This document shows, piece by piece, positions 23,667 through 33,996 of a stretch of DNA of 64,000 nt. Numbering within the stretch: the first letter of the stretch is position 1; each line of letters begins with the position of its first letter. The position numbers and the translations under genes were made by a program. This stretch comes from Lomentospora prolificans (Eukaryota > Ascomycota > Sordariomycetes > Microascales > Microascaceae), in assembly GCA_029532625.1 (NCBI GenBank), contig JARFXM010000005.1:682001-746000 (forward strand), written 5' to 3'. A model generated the notes under the pieces. That model saw nothing but the letters and a program-made list of their open reading frames with translations, did no database searches and was not told the DNA's origin.

Positions 23667-25105
23667 ATGGCGCAATCATCATCAGCCCAGAACGATCAGG
23701 CCCTGACCACCAACATGACTCTCGAGACATATCAGTTTCCAGCGGACCGGATACGGAGGCAATTGAAGGAACCAAACAAGACCCCCTTGATATTGGTTGC
23801 CTGCGGCTCCTGTATGTTCGCTGCACCGTTTCTTTTTTTTCGCACTCCGATCCCCCCTTCTAATAGCTCCTACCTTGCTTGCTCCCGCTGCTGTGTGCTG
23901 CGTGCTGCTTGCTGCCCCCCTGGCCTTCCCAACGCTCGCGACCTTTCCTGTAGCACCCCGCCATTCACCAGGTTGAACAACATTGCATACCCGCAACTGT
24001 TTTTCCGGGGCCCCTGAAAAATTTCGTTAGCTGACCGCGGATCTGCGTCGCGTGCGCGCTTTTGGAAATGTAGTTTCTCCGGTCACCTTTTTGCATCTGA
24101 GGATGTTCCCTATGGCTACGGATTACTGCAAGCATTCGAATAGCCCTTACGAGGTTGTTGGCGGGTAGGTTGTCTCTCCCTCATTACCCTTGCGGCGCGG
24201 CGCGGGGCAGTTTTCCGGTCTTGAGCGCCTAGTACTAATTGATGTGTGCATGCAGTTACCTATCACCAGTATCGGATGGCTACAAGGTATGGACAGCTTT
24301 AAGAATGGAGACACGCAACATCGTACACAACCGTGCCATGGAGCCAGACGTGCGATCTAAGGAAAGCAGAGGAACTAACATATCTGATGGTATAGAAAGC
24401 AGGGCTGGCTCCTGGAAGCCACCGGGTGCGAATGTGTCAGCTGGCCGTTGAACAATCCCCCATGATAATGGTTGATCCCTACGAGGCTCTCAGTGTAGGT
24501 TATACTATTTAGTTTTGGACGAAATTGCGGAACGTCTAACTAACTCCCCGTCCAGTCCGACTTCATCCCCACGGCGAAGGTCCTTGACCACTTCGAGACC
24601 GAAATCGACCGAGCTATCCCTGGTGGTATCCTATCAGCGGACGGGAAGCAGAAATTGAAGCCTAGGATTGCCCTTCTCGCTGGGGCCGATCTTATTCAGA
24701 CGATGAGCCAGCCCGATATCTGGAGCAGAGACGATCTCGAGCACATCCTTGGCCGATTCGGAGCCTTCATCATTGAGAGGGCGGGAACCGATATTCACCA
24801 GGCGCTGTCGAGCCTCCAACCCTGGAGGGAGAATATTCATGTTATTCAGCAGGTATTCCAGAATAACATGAGCAGCACGCAGATTCGCCTGCACATTAAG
24901 CGCGACATGAGTGTGCGCTACCGTATGTGCTTCTCATCTCGTTTCGTTTTATTCTTGAATTTGCACAGTTAACGTACGCCTCATTTACTGACAACATTCG
25001 ACAGTCATTCCCGACCCTGTCATTGATTACATCGAAAAGACCGGTCTCTATCAGGAAAGGCAGCCATCCCCCGAGAGCGCTGCCGAGTCTTCTGGCAGCC
25101 AATAA
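23667..25105 (+). CDS. NMA1: Nicotinamide/nicotinate mononucleotide adenylyltransferase (NMNAT)
   Basis: Six exons, 23667-23811, 24074-24164, 24256-24286, 24396-24494, 24556-24922 and 25005-25105, give 277 residues, usual for eukaryotic NMNATs. The enzyme condenses NMN (or NaMN) with ATP to make NAD+ (or NaAD), the shared last or penultimate step of NAD synthesis. The nucleotidyltransferase signature is rebuilt across intron 1 as GSFSPVTFLHLRMF (residues 47-60; TxxH form of the HxGH-type motif). SDGYKKAGLAPGSHRVRMC follows, then GADLIQTM and the C-terminal ATP-binding motif SSTQIR at 228-233. Intron 1 (262 nt) is much longer than the others here and splits the catalytic motif. The symbol follows yeast NMA1/NMA2; which paralogue it matches cannot be told. 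The C-terminal tail is short and Ser/Gln-rich. Confidence 0.93.
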
Positions 25106-26092
25106 GACACGCTGTTTGAGTCGGGTGGCAGCCACGAGCTACTGAATTTTCTCTATTTTCTTATTTTACGGTTGGGTTTTTGTGATGTTTTTGGTGTTCT
25201 TTGGCAAGCGGTAGAAGTCGATACAAGAGCATGCTGTCATTACCTCGGCTGTTTGCAAGCCGCTGTTATGCGAGGGTTTCAGAGCGAGAGGGCGAGAGAA
25301 GATTTGGACTACAAAGTCTTATATACATACACACATACACTGGGAGGAAGAAACACGTCTTTTAGTTGGGGATATATTGTGGAAGGGGAGTCACCCAGTT
25401 TTATTCATCTGGGTCAGTCATTGTTTTGGAATTCGACATGAGCCAAAGTGCCCAATATGGCGTTGGCAACTGGGATATCAATAGCATTATGTATTTGGGA
25501 AACAGCTCCGTTCATCACTATCATCATCCTGTATCCCTGTGTCCCTTCCTGTGACCTGACGCGGAGGCTCACGCCATCCAAGACGGGATCCTAAAGTCTT
25601 AATAGTTCTTTGCGAGAAGAGTCGAGAAAAACGAGTCATCTATTGCTCATCCTGAGAAAGTAGAATGTACGACCATATCACATGTTTTAGGCAGTGAGAC
25701 CTGGTACAATATACATGAAGATCCAATTCGTGCTTCGCGGTTAGGTACCTTATTGAGTCACTCGCCTGGCCAGGCTCTCTCCGAGTCACTTCTTTCGAGG
25801 CTATTTGAACCCCTCCTTCTAAAAGTCTGCTGTGCTAGTGCGAGGTGCCCCCCAAACAAAAAAAAATGCCCCGCCGCACATCCATCTATCAATAGGTTAT
25901 CCTGCCCCGCGTTTGGAATCAACCCTTAGCCGGAAAAATCTAGACCGAACGGGATTCGTTTGCACCATACGGAAGGAATATTTCCTTGTTTTGGTCAGAC
26001 ACCTTCTTCATCTTTTCAGGGAACTCTGAAAAACTGCCATTGAACCCATCACGACAACTCGACTCAACGATCCGAGAACAAGGTCTACAACC
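25106..26092. other. Intergenic; promoter of lysyl-tRNA synthetase
   Basis: No gene seen. The left part is 3' sequence of NMNAT. The right part includes a perfect TGAGTCA at 25754-25760 and a further GAGTCA at 25793, then the LysRS leader. Confidence 0.5.
25754..25760. promoter_or_regulatory. Gcn4/CPC1-type site (TGAGTCA) upstream of lysyl-tRNA synthetase
   Basis: A perfect 7-base AP-1/Gcn4-like site 333 bp before the LysRS ATG. Yeast KRS1 is reported to be under general amino-acid control, so CPC1/CpcA control here is plausible. A 7-mer occurs by chance a few times in 64 kb (another is at 22815), so this is suggestive only. Confidence 0.4.
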
Positions 26093-28638
26093 ATGGCCGA
26101 CGCGACAACCCCCGCCCCGCCGACCGAGCAGGTCGCCAACCTGCAGCTCGACGACGTGACCGGCGAGATGGTATCCAAGACCGAGCTCAAGAAGCGCATC
26201 AAGGCGCGCCAGCGAGAGGCCGAGAAGGCCAAGAAGGCGGCCAACGCGCCGGCCCAGCCCGCAGCCAAGAAGGCCGCATCCGGAGCGTCGGCTTCGGCGA
26301 GCGCGGAGGCGGCCGAGAAGGAGCTGACGCCGAACCAGTACTTTGAGATCCGAAGCCGCACCATCAACAAGCTGCGGGAGACCAAGGACCCGAACCCTTA
26401 CCCGCACAAGTTCCAGGTGACGTACGACATTGCCAAGTTCGCCGATGAGTTCGGGTACCTCAAGAGCGGCGAGACGGCGAGGGACAAGGTTATCCAGGTG
26501 GGCGCGAGGGTGTTTACCAAGAGATCTTCCGGGTCGAAGCTCTTCTTTTATGATGTGAGGAATGAGGGTGTCAAGGTGCAGGTTATGTGTCAGGCGCAGG
26601 AGGCCAAGGAGGGAGGGGTGCCTTTTGAGGCGCAGCATGAGCATTTGAGGAGGGGTGACATTGTTGGTATCGTTGGTTTCCCTGGACGGTAAGTGGAATT
26701 GAGTTTGGAGAGGCACTCCAAATATACGCTGGGAGGGTTGCTGATGAGGTTGTGCAGAACTGCTCCCAAGTCGAGGATTGCCAAGGGTGAGGAGGGAGAG
26801 CTCTCCATCTTCGCTACCGAGATTATTCTCCTTACGCCTTGCTTGCACGCTATCCCTGATGAGCACTACGGTTTCAAGAACCACGAGGAGCGTCACCGTA
26901 AGAGGTATCTTGATCTTATCATGAACGACAGCACCCGCAAGACCATCATCACTCGATCCAAGTAAGTCTTTCGCGTACCACGGTTTTCCACCAAGGCGAA
27001 ATTCCACCCACTAATACACGGTGATATAGGATCGTCACCTATATCCGCCGCTTCTTCGAGGACCGCGACTTCATTGAGGTCGAGACTCCCGTCCTCAACG
27101 CCATTGCTGGTGGCGCGACTGCTAAGCCTTTCGAGACGCATCACAACGACCTTGACATGAAGATGTACATGCGTATCGCTCCCGAGCTGTATCTTAAGAT
27201 GCTTGTCGTTGGTGGCATCAACAGGGTGTTTGAGATTGGCAAGCAGTTCCGAAATGAGGGCATTGACCGTGAGTCTTACTTATTTCGAAGAAGTGCGAGT
27301 GTATCGGGTTACTAATGGCGATGGATAGTGACCCACAACCCCGAATTTACCACTGTCGAGTATTACGAGGCGTTTGCCGACTTCCACGATGGTAAGATTT
27401 TCTTACAACTTCCAGCCTGAATCATCCGCATGGCGAGAGCTAACAAACCCTCTAGTTGCCCAGCGCACCGAGGAGCTTGTCTCTGGACTCGTCAAGCATG
27501 TCACTGGCGGCTATATCACTCGCTTCACCAACCAACACGGCAAGGAGTTTGAAATTAACTGGGAGGCCCCCTGGCGCCGTATTGACATGATTCCCGAGTA
27601 AGTGAGGCTTCCCACAAAGCGAAGGTACCAAGTGTGCTAACAAGCGTGACCAGGCTTGAGAAGGTTACCGGCGAAAAGTTCCCTCCTGGTGAACAACTAC
27701 ACACTGCGGAGACCAACGAGTTCTTGCAGAAGGTGCTCAAGAAGATGAACGTCGAGTGCACACCGCCACTTACCAACTCGAGGATGATTGATTGCCTCGT
27801 TGGAGAGTTCCTCGAATCTCAATGCATATCGCCCAGTTAGTTTTCTTACCACAAGGTGTTGAAAGTCGCTCTTTATAACTCACTGGTTGTTAGCTTTTAT
27901 CGTGGGCCACCCTCAGGTCATGTCTCCCCTGGCCAAGTACCATCGCGAGTGTAAGTCGAATTCCAAAATCAGCGCTCGTTTCAGTGCCTAACATGTGTCG
28001 CGTAGTCCCTGGTCTCTGCGAGCGTGCCGAAGTCTTTGTCGCCACCAAGGAGATTGCCAACTTCTGTAAGTCCCTAGAGAGATAGTTCGTCCCCCACCTA
28101 GACATTCGATTGGCTAACCACGCGTAGATACCGAGTTGAACGACCCCTTCGACCAGAGGTTGCGATTCGAGGAGCAGGCCCGCCAGAAGGATGCCGGTGA
28201 CGAGGAGGCCACTCTTATTGACGAGAACTTCTGCACGTCTCTAGAAGTAAGTATTGAGTCTTTCCAACCTCGGTTGATCTGATCTTCGTATACTGACTCG
28301 TGTTTTTTTTTTTTAGTACGGTCTCCCCCCTACTGGGTATGCCTCTTCATTAGCCCTTCCGTCGTCCCCTGTCCCTGTTTACTGACGTTACATAGTGGCT
28401 GGGGTCTCGGTGTTGACCGCTTGGTCATGTTCTTGACCAACAACTACTCGATCCGTGAGGTTATTGCCTTCCCCTTTATGAAGGAGGAGCAGAAGAGGGA
28501 CGATAAGAAGCTCGCCGCGGAAGTAGCAGGCATCGAGCCCGTCCCGGTCGAGGAAGTCCGTACGTTGTAGCCCTTCTTGATTTGGTTCCTTTTTCTAGCT
28601 CGTCTGGATCCCTGACATCTTCCGTAGCTCGCAAGTAA
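26093..28638 (+). CDS. KRS1: Lysyl-tRNA synthetase, cytosolic (class IIb)
   Basis: Twelve exons: 26093-26688, 26758-26961, 27030-27268, 27329-27391, 27456-27597, 27654-27835, 27894-27950, 28006-28065, 28128-28246, 28317-28336, 28396-28559 and 28628-28638. The product is 618 residues and ends EEVPRK. It charges tRNA-Lys with lysine using ATP. A Lys/Ala-rich N-terminal helix (LKKRIKARQREAEKAKKAA) typical of eukaryotic LysRS precedes the OB-fold anticodon-binding domain (about 105-240). The class II core follows: motif 1 (FFEDRDFIEVETPVLN), motif 2 (FEIGKQFRNEGID) and motif 3 (GWGLGVDRLVMFLT). No mitochondrial presequence is evident, so the cytosolic form is inferred. Exon 10 is only 20 nt and the last exon carries 11 nt. 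Confidence 0.96.
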
Positions 28639-29147
28639 AACCCGAATCATCGATATGAGGCCGGGACATACCCAGATTTGAGGATGGCTGATTACGCCTC
28701 ACTTCTTGAGACAGAAGGGCAAGAAAAAAAAAAAACTACAAGGATAACACGAGAATAGTCGTCGGTAGAAAGATGGCCCGGTGTATATCCTTTCTCATGT
28801 CTTATTATGCTACGCCTTTAAAATGGGCCTGCTTAGAGTAGGAAAGGAAAATAAGACCAAGAGTTATGATGCCAAAAGAGAAGAACAAGCGAGAGAGTGG
28901 TGAACTACATTTCTATAAATACAGGCGCTGCTCAGCCGCCCTGCCTAATACCGACTGTGATATGCGTCTCTTTCCCTTCCTTCTACTTTTTCTGATGTAC
29001 AAGTGCGTTTGTTTAAAAATACATGTTTTTCTTTTGTAATCTTGCTTGCGAGGCTCATATCTTCCCACTAACTGAGTGGAGTCATCAATGGATTGAGTGA
29101 ACGACCAAAAGACACGTAGCAGTCTCCTGGTCATCAATTTCACGCGC
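28639..29147. other. Convergent 3' intergenic region
   Basis: About 500 bp between the convergent stops of LysRS and COX15. It is AT-rich with A-runs (28727-28737), consistent with two 3' UTRs. Nothing else is seen. Confidence 0.5.
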
Positions 29148-30688
29148 TTATCGGGCAGCAGTCTTGGTGGTGGTGGAGGCGGCGGAGGACTTGGCCGCAG
29201 CCTGGACCCTCCTGTTCAGTGTAGCCAAGAGGCTCTTGGGGATACGCAGCCTTTGGCCGAGGACGAGAGCGCCGGTGAGGAGAGCGAGGGCGCCAGCCTG
29301 GTGGGCGGCTGCCAGGGGCAAGGGGACCATGTAGATGAGGGTGGTGATGCCGAGGGTGACCTGCACGAGGGTGAGGTGGAGGAGGCCGGTGATGCCCTTC
29401 TTGGCGTTGGCGGGGAGGGCGCTAGAGATGCTTCCGCGGCGGGCGTAGGCGAAGAGGGAGAGGACGGAGAAGAAGGTGGTGGTGGCGAGGATGCGGTGGT
29501 CGAGCTGGACGGTGCTGGGGTTCTCGAGCATGTTGCGCCACCAGAGGTCGGACCTGTCGGGCTTGCGGGAGTAGTGGTCGTCCCAGAGCTCGGAGGAGGG
29601 CGGGGCGAGACCGAGGCCCATCTTGGGGAACTCGTTGTAGATGAGGCCAGCGTCGAGGCCGGCGACGAGGGCGCCGGAGAGGGCGGTGGTGAAGACGAGG
29701 ACGGTGAGCGCCGTAACGGAGCGGCGGAGAGCAGTGAGGGCGGGGTTCTTGAGAGCGGACACGACCTTTAGGGCGGCAGAAGGGTCAGCGAGCATGCGGC
29801 GGGTGCGGAAGACGCTGAGGGCGGAGACGAGCATCCAGGAATAGCAGACAATGGCGGTAGCCAGATGGGTGGTGAGGCGGTACTGGGAGACGCGAGGGTG
29901 GGAGCCCGGGGCGAAGAGGTCGTCCTTGAGTCCGGATTTGACCATCCACCAGCCGATGAAGCCCTGGAATGCAATGAGGGCGGAGATACCGCCGAGGTTG
30001 ACGGCCATGGGGAGCGAGACGCGGCGGCGGGCAACGAAGTAGATGGCGGGGAGGACAAAGGTCATGCCGATTACACGGCCCCAGACGCGGTGAGCCCATT
30101 CCATGAAGTAGATCTGCTTGAACTCGGAGAGGGTCATGTGGGGGTTGAGAAGCTGGAATTCGGGGGAGGCGCGGTACTTGTCGAACTCGGCAGTCCAGGT
30201 CTCGGTGTCGGAGGGGAGGACGGTGCCAGTTACGGGGCGCCATTCCGTGATACTCAAGCTACAAACAACGTCAGAAATGAGCTGGGGGAGGGGGGCGCCC
30301 AGAAAACAGCTTACCCAGATTCCGTAAGACGAGTCAAGCCACCAAAGATGACGATACCAAAGACACTAACAGCCGATCCAAGCAGCCAGAGTCCAACAGC
30401 CTTGGAAGTAGTGAACTCGGGCATCTTCTTTTTCGTCTTTGCGTTCTCAAAGGCCTCGGCGTACGCCTGGGTGCTCCCCTCGGAAGCGGCCTTGATCTGC
30501 TCGGTTATGGTGGTGGCCGTGGTGTTGAACCGGGTCTGCTGCGCGGGGAACCGGGCCTGGCGGACTGCTTCGAGGACGCGCGAGCGCCCGGAGGGGACGG
30601 ATGCGCGCTGGATGCACTGGCGACATATGGAGGCGGGAGCGGCTAGCCGTGTGGCTAGCCTTCGCGACACAGGCATTAGATACGCCAT
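29148..30688 (-). CDS. COX15: Cytochrome c oxidase assembly protein COX15 (heme A synthase)
   Basis: Two exons, 30688-30315 and 30258-29148, give 494 residues; the 56 nt intron starts GTAAGC. COX15 converts heme O to heme A in the mitochondrial inner membrane for cytochrome oxidase. The first ~60 residues are rich in Arg/Ser/Ala without acidic residues (RRLATRLAAPASICRQC), a typical mitochondrial presequence. The hydrophobic core has about eight spans. The four conserved heme-site histidines are present: EWAHRVWGR (about H181), TTHLATA (H256), LDHRILATT (H379) and AAHQAGA (H443). GLTRLTESGLSITEWRPVTG after span 1 is a family hallmark and is rebuilt across the intron. Length matches fungal Cox15. 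It is divergently arranged with UTP14. Confidence 0.96.
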
Positions 30689-30854
30689 TGTCGGAAGGAA
30701 TGAGGGTTGTGGGAATAACTATAAAGGAAGGGAAAGGAGAAAGAGGAAAAAGAAAAAAAAAGAGCGTGGTCAAAGAAGTGAAGGGGATGGGCTGATATGA
30801 GCTCCGAGCCAGTTCGGGACTTCGCAATGGCAATAATTTGTGGTACGAGTGTCG

Positions 30855-30859
30855 ATTGG
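30855..30859 (-). promoter_or_regulatory. CCAAT box upstream of COX15
   Basis: ATTGG on the plus strand, thus CCAAT reading toward COX15, 167 bp before its ATG. In fungi the HAP (Hap2/3/5) complex binds CCAAT and controls respiratory genes. The pentamer alone is weak evidence. Confidence 0.35.
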
Positions 30860-30895
30860 GAAAATTGGGGTCGAATATTAATTACTAAAATTCTT

Positions 30896-30900
30896 ATTGG
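30896..30900 (-). promoter_or_regulatory. Second CCAAT box upstream of COX15
   Basis: A further CCAAT reading toward COX15, 41 bp upstream of the first, in the context AACCAATAAG. This flank (CCAATNA) is closer to the preferred HAP site. Two boxes in the same orientation in a short promoter strengthen the case. Confidence 0.4.
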
Positions 30901-30989
30901 TTCCGCGGCTCAGGGACCGGTGTGGTCCGAGCTTTAGCCATCTTATGGCGTTTGGGCATCCAGAGGAAGGTGCGACCAACCAACCAACC

Positions 30990-31013
30990 AAAAAAAAAAA
31001 AAAAAAAAAAAAA
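30990..31013. repeat. Poly-A tract, 24 bp
   Basis: 24 uninterrupted A between CCAACCAACCA and TGG, in the divergent COX15/UTP14 promoter. Confidence 0.95.
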
Positions 31014-31161
31014 TGGTTCACCGCCCTTGAACCCCACGAAGCTTCGCACCGGCAGAAAAAGTGACGGTCCAAAAAAATTCCCAGCAGCCAAGGTCCGACG
31101 CCGCCTCCCAGCAAAGAAGACAAAGACGCGCAAAACTGCAACTGGCAGACTCGGAACAAAC

Positions 31162-33996
31162 ATGGCAGGCCGGCAAGCTCACGGACGGGCACCCACAGCT
31201 AAACCCCTTGGAAAGCGTGCGGGGAAGATCCAGCAGGTCCAGCAAAAGAAAGCGAATGCGAAACCCAAGGTGAAGGGCGGCTCGACAGCCAGGGCTCTCA
31301 ACGCCTTTGAGATCGCCTCGGAGCAATTTGCTGGCGATGGGAAAAAAACTGGTCGGGATCGGATTATAGACATTGGCGATGAAGAAGCAAGACCGAAGCA
31401 CGGCAGAGATTTTGACCAAGGTTCCGAGGACGAAGATGAGGGGCCGAGGCGGAAGAAGGCGAAGCCTAGCCGGGCTGCGAAGGAGGATTCTGATATTGAG
31501 GAGGGAAGTGATGAGGAGGGTAATAGGTGGAGGCTAGGCGGTCTTGCTGAGGACGACCAAGACTCAGAGATTGAGAGTGACGAAGCCTTTGGAGAGAGTG
31601 ATGACGAGACTTTCCAAGGCTATGCTTTCCGAGGGAGCAGGTCCAATCAACCCAAGGACGTATGTTAACCCGGATTGTATAAAATCATTTTGTTTAAAAA
31701 CTCTGACGATTTCTAGGACGACGATTCCGACGACGATGATGATGACGAGTCCTTGGGAGAAGACGCCATCGATCTGGCCCAGGCGCTGGACATGGCTGAG
31801 GAGGAATCCGAAGAGGAAGAAGGAGAGTCTGGTTCTGACGATGACGAGGAATCCGATGCCGAATCGGAGGAAGAGACGGACTCCGACGACGATGGCGTTG
31901 AGGACAAGGACGTCCTCAAGGGCCTGGTTGCGGAATTTGCGGGTGTCGATGAGGACGAGGACGCCGCAAAATCGACAAAGCCAAAGATCGGACTTAAGGA
32001 CCTCGGCCTCTTTGGAATCAAAGACGCCAATATGAAGAAATCTTTGAAGTTGATGACGAAGGAGGAGAAGGAGACCAGGCCAGGAGCGTCCAAGAAACTT
32101 GATGTCCCTCTACCAAAGCGACAACAGGACCGCATTGACCGGAAAGCAGCGTACGAGAAGACGACAGAAACCCTCGACCGATGGACGGAAACTATCAAGC
32201 AGAACAGGCGAGCCGAACACCTCGTATTCCCTTTACCGCAGGAACTACCCACTGCGGGACTTAGCAACCAGGAGATGCAACCGCTGAAGGCTGCCAATGC
32301 AACTTCGGAATTGGAGAAGACCATGTTTTCGCTGCTTGACCAGAGCGGCTTGAGCTTAAACATGGAGAAGAAGAACGCCCTCCTAACGGAGGAAGAGCAC
32401 CTGCAACTGTCCAAACAGGCTAAGGACGAGCTGATCGCCGAGCGACGACTACAGCGAGAACTGCAGAGCCGCGAAGCCAAGAAGATGGCCCGTCTAAAGA
32501 AAATCAAGAGCAAGGCCTACCACAGGATCCACAGGAAACAGAAGCTAAAGGACGAGATGGCCACCAAGGAAGCCATGATCGAGGCGGGCGAGATCGATTC
32601 CGAGGACGAGAGAGAGGAGCAGGACCGCAAGCGCGCCCTAGAGCGTGTTGGCGCGAGGCACAAGAACAGCAAATGGGCCAAGTCCGGGTCCAAAGTCAAG
32701 AGGGCCGTGTGGGACGATGACTATCGAGCTGGACTCGTGGACATGGCGCGTCGCGACGAAGAGCTTCGGAAGCGCGTCGAGGGCCGCGGCGTGGGAGACC
32801 ACTCGGATGCGGAGGAGAGCTACGATTCTGGCAGCGATTCTGGCGATGATCGGGAGAAACTCAGACGGGAACTCGAGAGGGCGGAAATGGAGGACGATGG
32901 TGCCCCCGAGTCGAAGCTGATGCAGCTCAAGTTTATGAAGAGGGAAGAGGAGCGTCTAAAGCAAGCTAACAATGAGCTTGTGGAGCAGATTAAGAGGGGC
33001 CTTGACTCGGACAATGATGGCTTTGACGAGGAGGAGGAGGAGACTGAAGTTGGTCGAAGGAAGTTTGGCATGGGTGTTGCGGCGGCCACCAACGGTGGCG
33101 TTCTAAGCCAGAAGAAGCCTTCCACCAAATCGAAGAAAAAGCAAAAGGGTGATACGGATGTTGATATCATGGACGAAGACGACAATGATGCGGATGACAA
33201 TGCTGGCGTCAGCCGAGTGCGCAATTACGTCGTTCAAGGCGACTCGATCGCCGGCGCGTGGTCCAAAGCAGAACCCCGTCGCAAGTCCAAGAAGGGCAGC
33301 GAACCCGCTCGCAACGCGCCCCTCGATCTCGACTCCTCCATCATGATCGCCGAGAACCCCACGCAGACGGCGAAAGCTAAGAGGGGGAAGTCCAAGTCCG
33401 CCGGGAAGGCATCTGTGCAAATCCTTGAGGATGGCGATGAGGCCGACTCGGATGAAGGCGAGGACTTGGATCTTCCCCTTGCGATCCGTGATCAGGACCT
33501 CATTGCCCGGGCTTTCGCTGGCGACGATGTCGTTGCGCAGTTTGAGCAGGAGAAGGAAGAGCTCGCAGAGGAACAGGATGACAAGATTGTCGATAACACG
33601 TTGCCTGGTTGGGGTAGCTGGGCGGGAGATGGCGTCGGGAAACGCGAGCAGAAGAGGAACAAGGGCAGGTTCCTGACCAAGGTTGAGGGTGTGAAGAAGC
33701 AGGATCGGCTGGATGCCAAATTGGATAGGGTCATCATCAACGAGAAGAAGGTCAAGAAGGTAAGCGCATTTTCCGGATCATTGCATGGCATACTTGGCTA
33801 ACGATATGGACAGAACGACAAATATCTCGCTACACAGATCCCTCACGAGTTCGAATCCAAGGACCAGTACGAGGGCACGTTAAGGCTGCCAGTGGGAGCG
33901 GATTGGGTCACGAAGGAGACATTCCAGGGCGCAACGAAGCCCAGAGTCATCATCAAGCAGGGCATCATTACGCCCATGTCACGGCCTATGATATAG
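31162..33996 (+). CDS. UTP14: UTP14, U3 snoRNP / small-subunit processome protein
   Basis: Three exons, 31162-31659, 31717-33759 and 33814-33996, give 907 residues. Utp14 is a nucleolar SSU-processome factor that activates the helicase Dhr1 in 18S rRNA maturation. The start MAGRQAHGRAP is a known fungal Utp14 N-terminus, so I chose this ATG over upstream in-frame codons. Very acidic stretches (for example DDDSDDDDDDES directly after intron 1) alternate with basic helices. The conserved core includes TLDRWTETIKQNRRAEHLVF and LKKIKSKAYHRIHRKQK. The C-terminus is characteristic: LPGWGSWAG, KNDKYLATQIPHEFESKDQY, and VIIKQGIITPMSRPMI. The last intron (54 nt) interrupts just before NDKYLA. Assignment is firm. 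Confidence 0.95.

Larger units (their letters stand above)
30689..31161. promoter_or_regulatory. Shared divergent promoter of COX15 and UTP14
   Basis: 473 bp between two opposite ATGs. It contains two CCAAT boxes in the COX15 direction (30855-30859 and 30896-30900, read on the minus strand) and an uninterrupted run of 24 A (30990-31013). The A-tract sits nearer UTP14 and probably excludes nucleosomes between the two promoters. Confidence 0.6.

Noticed and set aside
29097..30800. Long plus-strand frames opposite COX15 (224 and 311 codons)
   Set aside because: Antisense shadows of COX15, caused by its GC-rich third positions; Gly/Glu-rich and without domain.
31713..32513. 266-codon Ser-rich minus-strand frame opposite UTP14
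   Set aside because: Shadow of acidic (GAN) codons of UTP14.
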